NCBI RefSeq assembly: GCF_000702425.1
Contig: NZ_JNIE01000002.1
Coordinates: 372,001-436,000 of the forward strand
From: Thermocrinis jamiesonii
GTDB taxonomy: Bacteria; Aquificota; Aquificia; Aquificales; Aquificaceae
Direction: 5' to 3'
Length of the DNA stretch: 64,000 nt
The position numbers were made by a program, and so were the translations under genes. The stretch's first letter is position 1. Every line of letters starts with the position of its first letter. The notes under the pieces were generated by a model that was given only the letters and a program-made list of their open reading frames with translations, did no database searches and was not told the origin of the DNA. Shown piece after piece: positions 25,005-34,177 of the stretch.

Positions 25005-25127
25005 TATGAAAAAAAGATTTTAAATTATTTTTGATACTTAGTGGGTTCTTTAAAACTTATAAGCGCGAGATTTTGCAATAGCCAATGCTTTATAAGTGAA
25101 GTTTATCAATTCATAATCACTTCTTAA

Positions 25128-25156
25128 TTGCTTTCTTAAGTTTCCTTGATTAAAAT
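25128..25156 (+). promoter_or_regulatory. Promoter of the FadL-type porin gene
   Basis: TTGCTT (25128-25133), a 17-bp spacer and TAAAAT (25151-25156) form a good sigma-70-type promoter. The predicted transcript start near 25163 leaves a leader of about 24 nt that contains the strong GGGAGGTG ribosome site. This is a conventional leadered gene, in contrast to many first genes in this window. An inverted repeat AAGTGA/TCACTT lies just upstream, around 25095-25124. Confidence 0.6.
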
Positions 25157-25186
25157 CTACCACTAATACCAAAGGGAGGTGTCATT

Positions 25187-26461
25187 ATGAAGAAAAAAGC
25201 CCTTTTAGTGGTGGCACTTTTAGGACTTTCTGGCTCATCCCTTGCTACCAACGGGGACAACCTAATAGGTGTCTCTCCCGCCTCAAGGGGTATGGGTGGT
25301 ATAGGTGTAGGTATGCCCGTAGGTCCCACCGATACCATCTTTAGAAACCCAGCTTGGATGAGCTACTACAAAGGCTTTAACCTAAGCTTTGGTGGAATTT
25401 TATTTATGCCAAAGGTAAAGGCAAAATCTAATGTCACACCTTATGCACCACCTGTACCCCCACCAGCATCAGCTACCAGCGAAGCGGACTTTTTCGTAGT
25501 CCCAGAGGTTGGAATAGTCCATCAAATAAATGACAAGTTAAGTTTTGGAATAGGTGCCTTTGGTGTCTCTGGTATGGGTGTGGATTACAGAAACAAAGAC
25601 CCACTCCTTGCTAACATGCACACCACGTTTCAGTTCATGAGAGTGATCCCAGCCCTTTCTTACAAAATAAACTCCGCTATATACGTGTCTGGTGCTGTTC
25701 ATCTGGCTTACGGTTCTTTAGACATGGGGGCTAATTTGTGTTTTGACGTTAATGGTAATAATGCTCCGAATCCTGGGGAATGCTGGAACGCTGGAGGTGG
25801 CCAATCTCAAACATACGGCGTAGGTGTTCAGATAGGCTTAGCTTACAACATGGGAGACTTCCTTTACGCAGGTTTGACTTACCAAAGCCCAGTGAATATG
25901 ACCTATAAAAGGGTTTTTGATAGTAACGGGGATGGCGCCTTTGAAGACTTCAAACTCACTCAACCGCTGGAGCTTGCCTTTGGTTTGGGTATAAAGCCTA
26001 TGGAAAACTTCAAAGTGGGTATGGACATAAGATGGATAAACTGGGGAGATGCAAAGGGATACAAACACTTTCAGTGGAAGGATCAGTGGGTCATAGCCGT
26101 AGGTGGTGAGTTCAAACCAACCCAAAAGCTTGCCCTCAGGGCTGGCTATAACTACGGAAAGTCCCCTATAAGAGGTGGGGCTAAAAATCTAATGAACGCT
26201 AACAACATACCTAATCTTACCGCACCATTTAGTGATTTTCAAATAGCCCTCTTCAATCTTGTAGGCTTTCCAGCTATTACAGAACACCACATTACCCTTG
26301 GTCTTGGCTATGAATTTACCAAGAACTTTGGTATAGACATCGCTTACAAGCATGCGTTCAACAAGAAGGTAAGGGCAACTGATAACATGGGTATGGGGTT
26401 TGAGGTTGAAGCCCAAAACTCCCAAAACGCTATATCCATCGGTTTGAACTGGAAGTTCTAA
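25187..26461 (+). CDS. FadL/OmpP1/TodX-family outer-membrane transport protein
   Basis: 424 residues. Signal peptide 1-20 ([20 protein letters not shown]), then the FadL hallmark start of the mature protein [20 protein letters not shown] and FRNPAWMS. Alternating beta strands rich in Gly and aromatic residues run to a C-terminal Phe (LNWKF), typical of outer-membrane beta-barrels. The family passes hydrophobic compounds (fatty acids, aromatics) across the outer membrane. Strong promoter and SD, single-gene unit, hairpin just after the stop. Confidence 0.9.
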   Translation: MKKKALLVVALLGLSGSSLATNGDNLIGVSPASRGMGGIGVGMPVGPTDTIFRNPAWMSYYKGFNLSFGGILFMPKVKAKSNVTPYAPPVPPPASATSEADFFVVPEVGIVHQINDKLSFGIGAFGVSGMGVDYRNKDPLLANMHTTFQFMRVIPALSYKINSAIYVSGAVHLAYGSLDMGANLCFDVNGNNAPNPGECWNAGGGQSQTYGVGVQIGLAYNMGDFLYAGLTYQSPVNMTYKRVFDSNGDGAFEDFKLTQPLELAFGLGIKPMENFKVGMDIRWINWGDAKGYKHFQWKDQWVIAVGGEFKPTQKLALRAGYNYGKSPIRGGAKNLMNANNIPNLTAPFSDFQIALFNLVGFPAITEHHITLGLGYEFTKNFGIDIAYKHAFNKKVRATDNMGMGFEVEAQNSQNAISIGLNWKF

Positions 26462-26470
26462 ACCATGTCT

Positions 26471-26493
26471 GCCCCCACCTGGGGGCATATATT
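26471..26493 (+). terminator. Hairpin after the FadL-type gene
   Basis: GCCCCCACCTGGGGGC (26471-26486) can form a 6-bp GC stem with an ACCT loop, followed by the AT-rich ATATATTT. The T-tract is broken, so termination efficiency is uncertain. The same AT stretch may serve as the -10 box (TATATT 26488-26493) of the next gene, which would make terminator and promoter overlap. Confidence 0.6.
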
Positions 26494-26501
26494 TAACTTC
26501 T

Positions 26502-27008
26502 ATGCCAAAGCTTAAGCAGGACCTAAAACAGCTTTACGAAAAAGACTTTATCCTGTGGGTTGAAGAGAACTTAAGGCTTATCAAAGAAAAAAACTACGAG
26601 GAAGTGGATTGGGAAAATTTGCTTGAAGAAATAGAAGATATGGGAAGAAGGCATTTAGACAGTGCAATAAGCTATATGGCTATAATAATGGAACACCTTT
26701 ATAAGCTTGAACACTTCAAAATTGACGAAAAAATGGGAAAAAGTTGGATAAAAAGCGTGCTTAATGCAAGAGATAGATTGGAGCTTATGTTAAAGAGAGA
26801 ACCTTCACTCAGAAGGAAGTTAGAGGAAAATCTTAGCTGGGCTTGGGAGGGAGCTGTGCTGAACCTGATAAGCTGGTTCAGGGACAACGAAGAGTTGGCG
26901 GAGAAGTTCTTTGGAAGATTGCCATCAAAAGAAGACTTCCCTTCGGAATGCCCATATAACTTTGAAGAAGTGCTAAGTGGAAAGCCTTGGGATAAAATCT
27001 ATGGTTAG
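26502..27008 (+). CDS. DUF29-family protein, first tandem copy
   Basis: 168 residues of the DUF29 type: [20 protein letters not shown], then [15 protein letters not shown], a central helical bundle, and [19 protein letters not shown] near the end. Function unknown. No SD; TATATT ends 8 nt before the ATG. The next gene is a diverged duplicate starting inside its last codons. The first 75 and last 45 residues are almost identical in the two copies while the segment between them differs. Confidence 0.85.
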   Translation: MPKLKQDLKQLYEKDFILWVEENLRLIKEKNYEEVDWENLLEEIEDMGRRHLDSAISYMAIIMEHLYKLEHFKIDEKMGKSWIKSVLNARDRLELMLKREPSLRRKLEENLSWAWEGAVLNLISWFRDNEELAEKFFGRLPSKEDFPSECPYNFEEVLSGKPWDKIYG

Positions 27009-27498
27009 GCAAGACATAAAACAGCTTTACGAGAGAGATTTTCTTCTTTGGGTTGAAGAGAACTTAAGGCTTATCAAAGAAAAAAACTACGAGGAGGTAG
27101 ATTGGGAAAACCTGCTTGAAGAAATAGAAGATATGGGAAGAAGACATTTAGACAGTGCAATAAGCTACATGGCTATAATAATGGAACACCTTTATAAGCT
27201 TGAACACTTTAAAGTTGAAGAGAGTATGGGGAAAGGTTGGATAAAAAGCATCCTAAACGCAAGGGACGAGCTGGAGCTTTTGTTTGAAGATATGCCTTCA
27301 GTAAAAAAGAAGGCACAAGAGCAAATAGATCGAGCTTGGAAAATAGCGATAAAGAACTTAGTAAGGTGGTTCAGGGACAACGAAGAGTTGGCGGAGAAGT
27401 TCTTTGGAAGATTGCCGTCAAAAGAGGACTTCCCTTCAGAATGCCCATACACCTTTGAAGAAGTGCTAAGTGGAAAGCCTTGGGAACACTCCTTATAA
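27001..27498 (+). CDS. DUF29-family protein, second tandem copy
   Basis: 165 residues from ATG 27001, which aligns with the start of the first copy ([14 protein letters not shown] against MPKLKQDLKQLYEKDF). A TTG upstream would add eight residues that only translate the end of the first gene. The centre ([20 protein letters not shown]) differs from the first copy, while both flanks are nearly identical at DNA level too. Overlaps the first copy by 8 nt. The same end block (SGKPWEHSL) precedes ileS. Confidence 0.85.
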   Translation: MVRQDIKQLYERDFLLWVEENLRLIKEKNYEEVDWENLLEEIEDMGRRHLDSAISYMAIIMEHLYKLEHFKVEESMGKGWIKSILNARDELELLFEDMPSVKKKAQEQIDRAWKIAIKNLVRWFRDNEELAEKFFGRLPSKEDFPSECPYTFEEVLSGKPWEHSL

Positions 27499-27499
27499 T
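27494..27499 (+). promoter_or_regulatory. -10 box of ileS
   Basis: Perfect TATAAT ending 9 nt before the ileS ATG (27509), with no SD between. A weak TGGAAA at 27471-27476 is 17 bp upstream. It lies across the end of the second DUF29 gene, so ileS probably starts its own leaderless or near-leaderless transcript. Confidence 0.45.
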
Positions 27500-27508
27500 A
27501 TCTTTCTT

Positions 27509-30259
27509 ATGGACTACAAAAATACCTTGAACCTTCCAAAAACCGACTTTCCTATGAAAGCGGACCTTCCCAAAAGGGAGCCAGAGATCCTAAGAAAGTG
27601 GGAAGGGCTTTACAAAAAAGTGCAGGAGCTAAGAAAGAATGCAGAGCTTTTTGTCCTTCACGATGGACCACCCTATGCCAACGGACACATACACATAGGA
27701 CACGCCCTGAACAAAATCCTAAAGGACGTTATCGTCAAATACAAGCTTTTAAGAGGCTACAGAGTGGATTATGTGCCAGGGTGGGACTGCCACGGCCTTC
27801 CTATAGAGCAACAGGTAGAGAAAGAGCTAAAGAGCAAAAAGCTAAGAAAGGAGGATATGTCAAAGGTAGAGTTCAGAAGGCTTTGTAGGGATTATGCCCA
27901 AAGGTTTGTTCAGGTGCAAAGGGAGGAGTTTATAAGGCTTGGAGTGTTAGGAGACTGGGACAATCCTTACCTTACTATGGACCCAAAGTATCAGGCGCAA
28001 GAAGTAAGAGAGCTTGGAAGGATCTTTGAAAAGGGCTTAGTTGTAAGGAGTAAAAAGCCGGTTTATTGGTGTATTTACGATAAGACTGCGGAAGCGGAGG
28101 CAGAAGTGGAATACCACGAAAAGGAAAGTCCAAGTATATACGTAAAGTTTCCATTGAAGGATTTGGAAAAAACATACCTTCTTATATGGACCACCACCCC
28201 TTGGACCCTACCCGCAAACTTAGGCGTTATGGTAGGTGAAGAGTTTGAGTATGTGTTTTTCAAAAGTGGAGATGAAACTTACATACTTGCAAAAGCACTG
28301 CTTGAGGAAATAAAGAAAAAGATAAAGTTAGAAGGAGAAGTTGTAAAGCAAGTTTTAGGTAAAGAATTGGTAGGTTTGGAGTATTACACGCCTTATGGGG
28401 GAAGGGTAGGAAAGGTTTATCCGTCTGAGTTTGTAGAACTTTCCACAGGCACCGGAATTGTGCATATGGCACCGGGACACGGTAGAGAGGACTACATAGT
28501 AGGTCTTAGATACGGACTTGAGCCCTATGCTCCAGTGGATGACGAAGGTAGATTTACAGAAGAGGTAGAGGAGTTTTTAAGAGGTCTAAGAGTTTTTGAA
28601 GCAAATCCACTGATAGTGGAAGATCTAAGGTCAAGGGGTTTGCTCCTTCATCAAGAAACCTACAGGCACTCTTACCCTCACTGCTGGAGGTGTAAAAATC
28701 CCGTCATCTTTAGAGCAACTCCACAGTGGTTTATATCCATGAAAGGACTAAGGGAGATTGCTCTAAAGGAAATAGACAAAGTAAAGTGGATACCTTCCTC
28801 AGGATACAACAGGATAAGGTCTATGGTGGAAAACAGGCCAGATTGGTGTATATCCCGCCAAAGATACTGGGGAGTTCCCATAACTGTCTTTTATTGCAAA
28901 AACTGTGGGCATGTAGTAGCAGAAAAAGAAATATTTGAAAGAATAGCCAAGATTATAGAAGAAAGCCCAGAGGGCGCGGACATTTGGTTTGAGCTAAGCG
29001 AAAAAGAGCTATTACCGGAGGGCTACACGTGTCCCAACTGTGGTTCCAAAGAGTTTAGAAAAGAAGAGGACATCCTTGACGTTTGGTTTGACTCTGGCTC
29101 ATCCCACGCCTCTGTTTTAAGAAGCAGAGGCATAGAAAAAGCAGACCTGTATTTAGAAGGCTCAGACCAACACAGAGGATGGTTTCAGGCATCTTTGCTT
29201 GAATCCTGCGCATCTTATGGGCAAGCTCCATACAAGGGGGTATTAACCCACGGCTTTACGGTGGATGAGCAGGGAAGAAAGATGTCCAAGTCCCTTGGAA
29301 ACGTAGTCTCTCCTCAGGAAGTTATAAAAGATTACGGAGCAGATATATTAAGGCTTTGGGTTGTGTCAGAAGACTACTCAGAGGATCTAAGACTCAGCAA
29401 GGGTATAATCCAAAGGCTTGCAGAAGATTACAAAAAAATCAGAAACACTCTTAGGTTCCTTTTGGGGAACCTTTATGACTTTGAACCTTCAAACGCAGTT
29501 CCTTACCAAGACCTTCATCACCTTGACAGATGGATGCTTTCTTACCTTCAAGGTGTGATAGAGCAGAGCTTAGAGCATTACGAAAACTATGCCTTCCACA
29601 GGGTTTTCCATCTGATAAAGAACTTCTGCACTGTGGAGCTTTCCTCTTTTTATTTGGACGTGCTAAAGGACAGGCTATACATCTATGCTCCAAACTCTTG
29701 GGAAAGAAAGTCTGCCCAAACCGTCCTCTTTGAACTTGCTAAAGCCTTAACCATTATCATCTCTCCTTTCCTTAGCTTTACCGCAGAAGAGGTTTGGGAG
29801 CATCTAAGAAGGATAGATAATTCCCTTCCGGAAAGCGTTTTCTTGAGCCTTTTCCCCACACCAAAAGAAAAGTTAAAGGACGAAAAGCTTTTGAGGGATT
29901 ACCAACTGATACTAAGCTTAAGAGACGAAATCATGTCTGCGGTAGAATTGTGCAGAAAAGAAAAGGAGGTCAATCATCCTTACGAAGCCCAAGTATTCCT
30001 TTGGGGTAATCATGAAGTTATGAAGGTTCTTGAAGAGTATAAGGAAGATTTAAAGTATATCTTTACCGTTAGTAGGGTTTCTTTTGGAGAAGGTGGAAAG
30101 CATAAAATCCCTTCCGAGAACTTCCCGGGCCTTTGGGTTGGTGCAGGGAAAGCGGAGGGTAAAAAGTGTCCAAGGTGTTGGATGTATTACACAGAAGAGG
30201 AGTTTGAGGGAGAAGTTTGCAGGCGCTGTAGTGCGGTGTTGGTAGAAATAGGAGTATGA
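27509..30259 (+). CDS. ileS: IleS, isoleucyl-tRNA synthetase
   Basis: 916 residues. Class I synthetase with the HIGH motif ([11 protein letters not shown]), the KMSKS motif ([10 protein letters not shown]), a large editing domain between them (DEGRFTEEV region), and a C-terminal zinc knuckle (CPRCWMYY...CRRC). An upstream GTG-started reading would add 13 residues that only repeat the end of the DUF29 gene. The natural start is [20 protein letters not shown] at 27509. The 3' end overlaps the next gene by 4 nt (GTATGA). Confidence 0.97.
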   Translation: MDYKNTLNLPKTDFPMKADLPKREPEILRKWEGLYKKVQELRKNAELFVLHDGPPYANGHIHIGHALNKILKDVIVKYKLLRGYRVDYVPGWDCHGLPIEQQVEKELKSKKLRKEDMSKVEFRRLCRDYAQRFVQVQREEFIRLGVLGDWDNPYLTMDPKYQAQEVRELGRIFEKGLVVRSKKPVYWCIYDKTAEAEAEVEYHEKESPSIYVKFPLKDLEKTYLLIWTTTPWTLPANLGVMVGEEFEYVFFKSGDETYILAKALLEEIKKKIKLEGEVVKQVLGKELVGLEYYTPYGGRVGKVYPSEFVELSTGTGIVHMAPGHGREDYIVGLRYGLEPYAPVDDEGRFTEEVEEFLRGLRVFEANPLIVEDLRSRGLLLHQETYRHSYPHCWRCKNPVIFRATPQWFISMKGLREIALKEIDKVKWIPSSGYNRIRSMVENRPDWCISRQRYWGVPITVFYCKNCGHVVAEKEIFERIAKIIEESPEGADIWFELSEKELLPEGYTCPNCGSKEFRKEEDILDVWFDSGSSHASVLRSRGIEKADLYLEGSDQHRGWFQASLLESCASYGQAPYKGVLTHGFTVDEQGRKMSKSLGNVVSPQEVIKDYGADILRLWVVSEDYSEDLRLSKGIIQRLAEDYKKIRNTLRFLLGNLYDFEPSNAVPYQDLHHLDRWMLSYLQGVIEQSLEHYENYAFHRVFHLIKNFCTVELSSFYLDVLKDRLYIYAPNSWERKSAQTVLFELAKALTIIISPFLSFTAEEVWEHLRRIDNSLPESVFLSLFPTPKEKLKDEKLLRDYQLILSLRDEIMSAVELCRKEKEVNHPYEAQVFLWGNHEVMKVLEEYKEDLKYIFTVSRVSFGEGGKHKIPSENFPGLWVGAGKAEGKKCPRCWMYYTEEEFEGEVCRRCSAVLVEIGV

Positions 30260-30948
30260 AGGATGATTTTTTCTCAAAAATGCTGTTGTTTCAGGAACAA
30301 GAGGAAGAAATCATAAAAAGGGAAAGGTTCATAGAAAGGGTCAGCCAAAGGCTAAAGGAATTAGAAGCAAGCATAAATCAAATGTTAGAAGAGCAAGCAA
30401 CAATAATATGCGAGCTAAACAATGTGATAGACCAAATAAGAGAAGAGGAGTTAAAGATAAGATCTTGCAAAGAGAACTTAAGAAAGTTTGAGGAAAGGGC
30501 TAAAGTGGTAAAAAAAGCAGAAGAATACAAAGCCCTTTTGAGGGAAAAAGCTAAAAACGAAGATTGTATAATCAAAGGAGAGAAAAGGTTGAAGGAGTTA
30601 AAGGATTTAAGGCGCAAGCTGGAAAGCCAATTGCATAATAGCTCAAGAAGACAGAAACTAAGAAGATTAGAAGAAGAAAAGGCAGAACTTTTGAAAGAAA
30701 AGCGGGAAGTAGAACAAGACCTTGATAGGCACAAGGCTGACCTTGAGTCTTTGAAAAGAAACTTGGGCGAACAGGTGTTTGAGGAGTACGAAAGACTAAA
30801 AAGGGAGGTGGGCTTTCCACCTTTTGTAAAAGCAGACATGGGCGCATGCAGTAATTGCGGGACAAAACTGCCCACTTTACTTTACTCTAAGCTAACAAGA
30901 GGTGAAAAAGTAAGGTGTCCAACCTGTGGTAAAGTCCTATATCAATAG
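30256..30948 (+). CDS. Coiled-coil protein with C-terminal C4 zinc ribbon (COG1579 type)
   Basis: 230 residues. About residues 10-175 are one long coiled-coil hairpin rich in Glu/Lys. The C-terminus is a zinc ribbon, CSNCG...CPTCG (about residues 197-224). This is the layout of the widespread COG1579 proteins, whose role is unknown, with a nucleic-acid-related function suspected. ATG overlaps the ileS stop. Conserved between ileS and rodA here, probably one operon. Confidence 0.85.
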   Translation: MKDDFFSKMLLFQEQEEEIIKRERFIERVSQRLKELEASINQMLEEQATIICELNNVIDQIREEELKIRSCKENLRKFEERAKVVKKAEEYKALLREKAKNEDCIIKGEKRLKELKDLRRKLESQLHNSSRRQKLRRLEEEKAELLKEKREVEQDLDRHKADLESLKRNLGEQVFEEYERLKREVGFPPFVKADMGACSNCGTKLPTLLYSKLTRGEKVRCPTCGKVLYQ

Positions 30949-32038
30949 CTTAATAAAGTCCCTTGACTTTGTGCTTGTATTTTCTCTTTTTTTCATTTCC
31001 TGCATTGGACTTTTGGGGGTTTATAGTGCGACCTATTCAGAGGGTGTGTCCCCACTGTTTTTCAAACAAGCTCTATACTTACTATTTGGCTGGCTTTTGA
31101 TTTTTTCCCTTTCAATGCTGAAGTTTAGAGTTTTATTAGAGTATGCACCCATATTTTACGGAATAAACCTTTTGCTTCTTGTTCTTGTCCCCTTTGTAGG
31201 GAAAACGGTTTATGGTGCCAAAAGGTGGATAGACTTAGGTCCCATAAACATACAACCTTCCGAGCTTATGAAGTTTTCCCTTCTTCTTCTGAGCGTTTAT
31301 ATTTTGCCCAGAATAGAAAAACTGCGTAGCAAAGAATTTATTACGTTTTCCTTAGCCTTTGCGGTTCCTTCTGTCTTGGTTCTAAAACAACCCGATTTAG
31401 GGACTGCTACGACCTACCTTGTCATTTATGCATCCTCACTATTCTTCTTGGGTCTAAAACTGAGATACTTTATAATAGCCTTCGTCGTTTTGGTTATCTC
31501 CTCTCCACTTCTTTGGACCCTTTTGAAGGATTACCAAAAGAGTAGAATTTTAGCAGTTTTGGACCCATACCAAGACTATGCGGGCAGTGGTTATCAGCTC
31601 ATTCAGTCAGTCATAGCGGTCGGTTCAGGTGGATTATGGGGAAAGGGCTTTATGCAAGGCACCCAAGCCCATCTGCTTTTTCTGCCAGAAAAACACACAG
31701 ACTTTATATTTTCAGTCATAGCGGAAGAGATGGGATTTTGGCTTAGCTTTCTATTCATAAGCGCTTTTTTCTTTATCATCTGGAGATTGTTCAGTTATAC
31801 TCAGAAGGCAGATATAAAGGAAGAGGTTTTGTTTTTGGGAACTTTCTGCTCTTTGCTTACCTTCCAAGTTTTCGTAAATTTTGGTATGGCTATGGGGCTT
31901 GTGCCGGTGGTGGGAATGCCCTTACCCTTTGTTAGCTACGGCGGTAGTGCAATTTTAACCTTTAGTCTCCTTTTTGGTGTAGGTTTATCAATAGTTAGGG
32001 AGATCAAAAGCAAACCTATAAACTTTTCCCATGGTTGA
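30926..32038 (+). CDS. rodA: RodA, SEDS-family peptidoglycan polymerase
   Basis: 370 residues with about ten transmembrane helices. SEDS family glycosyltransferase that polymerises lipid II during elongation. Typical blocks: GAKRWIDLGPINIQPSELMK, LKQPDLGT, VAVGSGGLWGKGF, LPEKHTDFIFSVIAEEMGF and the final PFVSYGGSAI. RodA is favoured over FtsW by the neighbourhood and length but this is not certain. GTG start 8 nt after AAGGTG, inside the zinc-ribbon gene (23-nt overlap). Confidence 0.88.
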   Translation: MVKSYINSLIKSLDFVLVFSLFFISCIGLLGVYSATYSEGVSPLFFKQALYLLFGWLLIFSLSMLKFRVLLEYAPIFYGINLLLLVLVPFVGKTVYGAKRWIDLGPINIQPSELMKFSLLLLSVYILPRIEKLRSKEFITFSLAFAVPSVLVLKQPDLGTATTYLVIYASSLFFLGLKLRYFIIAFVVLVISSPLLWTLLKDYQKSRILAVLDPYQDYAGSGYQLIQSVIAVGSGGLWGKGFMQGTQAHLLFLPEKHTDFIFSVIAEEMGFWLSFLFISAFFFIIWRLFSYTQKADIKEEVLFLGTFCSLLTFQVFVNFGMAMGLVPVVGMPLPFVSYGGSAILTFSLLFGVGLSIVREIKSKPINFSHG

Positions 32039-33128
32039 GGGGCTATACTTTCACATTCCTTTTTGCAATCAAAAGTGTCCGTATTGCGATTTTGTTTCTT
32101 TTGTTGGTGAGCCATCAGAAGAATATCTAAAACTTTTAGAAATGGAGTTAAAACTTTATGAGGACTTAGAGTTTAACCTAAGGACTATCTACTTTGGCGG
32201 TGGAACACCTTCCCTTGTGCCTACAAAGCTTTGGAAGAAGTTTTTTAAGTCTTTGGATTTAAGAGGAGTTGAAGAAATTACATTGGAATGCAATCCGGAG
32301 AATTACAGAACGGAGGACTTTGAAGAGCTTCTGAGTTTGGGGATAAATCGTCTGAGCTTCGGAGTCCAAAGCTTTTTGGAGAAGAACCTAAGGTTTTTGG
32401 GAAGGAAGCACTCACGGGAAACAAGTCTTAAAGCCATTCAACAAGCCCACGCTGTAGGCTTTAAAAATATAAGCATAGACCTAATATACGGACTTCCCGG
32501 ACAAACTCTGAAAGAGCTTAAGGAGGAGATAAGCATACTAAGGGACCTTCCCATCACGCACCTTTCTGCTTACCTTCTAACTCCTTACGAGGACACCCTT
32601 TTTGGTGAGCTTTGGAAGAAGGGAAGCCTAAAGCTTCCTTGCGAAGAGGAAATAGAGGAAATGTTTCTTTTCCTTTCTGAAGAGCTAAGTTCTTTGGGCT
32701 TTGTTCATTACGAAATAAGCAACTTTGCAAAGGAAGGTTATGAGTGCAAGCACAACCTACTTTATTGGACCCACAAGGAGTTTTTGGGACTTGGAGTGTC
32801 CGCATGGAGCTTTGTGAATAAAAGAAGGTTTGGCAACTACAAAAACCTGCAAGCCTACAGAAGCGCAATCCTGAATGGCAAAAAACCCGTGGAAAAAGAA
32901 GAAATACTGGAAGGAAAAGAACTTATAAAAGACTACCTCTTTGTAGCTTTAAGGACGATATATGGTGTTCCAAAGCATATGCTTGGCTCTATTCCGGAGG
33001 GCTTGGAGGAGTTTTTCATAGAAGAAGGGGAAAACCTAAGACTTTCAAAAAGGGGTTGGCTTTTGATAAATGAAATATGGAGCATACTTTCAAAACAATT
33101 TTCTACATCCCGGCGGATGGGAATATAA
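32031..33128 (+). CDS. hemW: HemW-like radical-SAM haem chaperone
   Basis: 365 residues. Radical-SAM motif C12-x3-C16-x2-C19 (FCNQKCPYCDF), GGGTPS, and the HemW-specific KHNLLYW near residue 240, then a HemN_C-type end. The fourth Cys of true HemN (CX3CX2CXC) is absent, as in HemW, which inserts haem into respiratory enzymes rather than oxidising coproporphyrinogen. Overlaps rodA by 8 nt. Useful context for an organism with many c-type cytochromes. Confidence 0.88.
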   Translation: MVEGLYFHIPFCNQKCPYCDFVSFVGEPSEEYLKLLEMELKLYEDLEFNLRTIYFGGGTPSLVPTKLWKKFFKSLDLRGVEEITLECNPENYRTEDFEELLSLGINRLSFGVQSFLEKNLRFLGRKHSRETSLKAIQQAHAVGFKNISIDLIYGLPGQTLKELKEEISILRDLPITHLSAYLLTPYEDTLFGELWKKGSLKLPCEEEIEEMFLFLSEELSSLGFVHYEISNFAKEGYECKHNLLYWTHKEFLGLGVSAWSFVNKRRFGNYKNLQAYRSAILNGKKPVEKEEILEGKELIKDYLFVALRTIYGVPKHMLGSIPEGLEEFFIEEGENLRLSKRGWLLINEIWSILSKQFSTSRRMGI

Positions 33129-33137
33129 TTTTTGATT

Positions 33138-33707
33138 ATGATATGCTTGACCCACTTAGAACTTTGTCCCTACTGTAGGAGAATAGCCTTAAAGGTTTGC
33201 GAGTATGACGAGCCTTATCCAAGGGTAGAGGCCGAATGCCAATGCTGTGGCTATAAAGTTAAGGATAGACCTATGACCTTAGGAAAGGAGGACTTCAAAG
33301 CTATCTTGGATAAGCTTGGGAATAAGATGGTAGGAAACATCTGCATAGATGATAGGTGCGGTTCAAAGAGAGTTATAAAGCTTTTGAGTGAAGGCAATTA
33401 TGCTGAGTTTAGATGCTTGGATTGCGGTGCGGAATGGAATACCGATGAGCTAAGGAAAGCAATACAGAGGGTAAAGGATGCCCAAAATGCCATAAAAAAC
33501 GGCAACAGACTGCTGAGCGTTTTAAAGGCTGGCGAAGGAGAATGTCCCCTGTGCGGATGGGATATAGGACACCTGCACTCTGGATATGCGGTTGTGGTTG
33601 AATGTTTTGTGTGTGGATATCACAACATAGTGGAGGAACACATACCCGAGGTGGATTTAACAACTCTAAACTGTCCTGACTACGAATACTCGGAGGAGCC
33701 CGGTTGA
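33138..33707 (+). CDS. Unknown protein with multiple zinc ribbons
   Basis: 189 residues, family not recognised. Cysteine clusters at 10/13, 34/36/37, 69/74, 93/96, 136/139 and 156/159 could form three zinc ribbons; FRCLDCGAEW and CPLCGW...CFVCGY are classic ribbon halves. No signal peptide. ATG 33138 lies 8 nt after a perfect TATAAT (33124-33129) with no SD, so a leaderless start is likely; a TTG six bases earlier is less likely. The next gene starts at its stop codon. Confidence 0.7.
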   Translation: MICLTHLELCPYCRRIALKVCEYDEPYPRVEAECQCCGYKVKDRPMTLGKEDFKAILDKLGNKMVGNICIDDRCGSKRVIKLLSEGNYAEFRCLDCGAEWNTDELRKAIQRVKDAQNAIKNGNRLLSVLKAGEGECPLCGWDIGHLHSGYAVVVECFVCGYHNIVEEHIPEVDLTTLNCPDYEYSEEPG

Positions 33708-34177
33708 AAACTCCTTTTCGGGAGTTTTTTAGGTATGCAGAGTGGAAAGAGCGTTTTCTAAAAGAATACGAAGCTATACGATCTAAGGATTATTCCATAT
33801 ACGAAAGTGAAATAAAAAAGCTCTATCCGGAGGCAGAGGAAAGGTCTTTAAGGGCCTTGGTGTGTATGTATGTAGGGGGCTACGAAAAGAGGTTGGAGGA
33901 CGAAGATGTGCGCTTTTGGGCTAATTGGGCTTTTGTGAAAACTTATAAAACCTTTGGTGGTTTGCGACAGCTTTCTGAAAAGGAACTTTGCTTTTTGTTT
34001 TACTCTATGGGTAAGCTCTTTGTTCCACTTCTACTACACGAAAAAGGGGTTAAGTCCGAAAGTTTTAAAGCTCTCAGCCGGGAAGAACAAGAAAGGGCGG
34101 TTTCAGACGTATTGGAAACGGTTTGGGAAAACCACTTTATAAGAATTTTGCAAATACTACCCTCCTTGTTTGAATAG
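33704..34177 (+). CDS. Unknown protein paired with the zinc-ribbon protein
   Basis: 157 residues, not recognised. Helical and aromatic-rich (FRYAEWKERFLKEYEAIRS; RFWANWAFVKTYKTFGG) with two isolated cysteines. The start is TTG, 5 nt after GGAGGAG and overlapping the upstream stop (TTGA), so it is translationally coupled to the multi-zinc-ribbon gene. The 3' end overlaps the convergent histidine kinase gene by 21 nt. Confidence 0.6.
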   Translation: MKTPFREFFRYAEWKERFLKEYEAIRSKDYSIYESEIKKLYPEAEERSLRALVCMYVGGYEKRLEDEDVRFWANWAFVKTYKTFGGLRQLSEKELCFLFYSMGKLFVPLLLHEKGVKSESFKALSREEQERAVSDVLETVWENHFIRILQILPSLFE

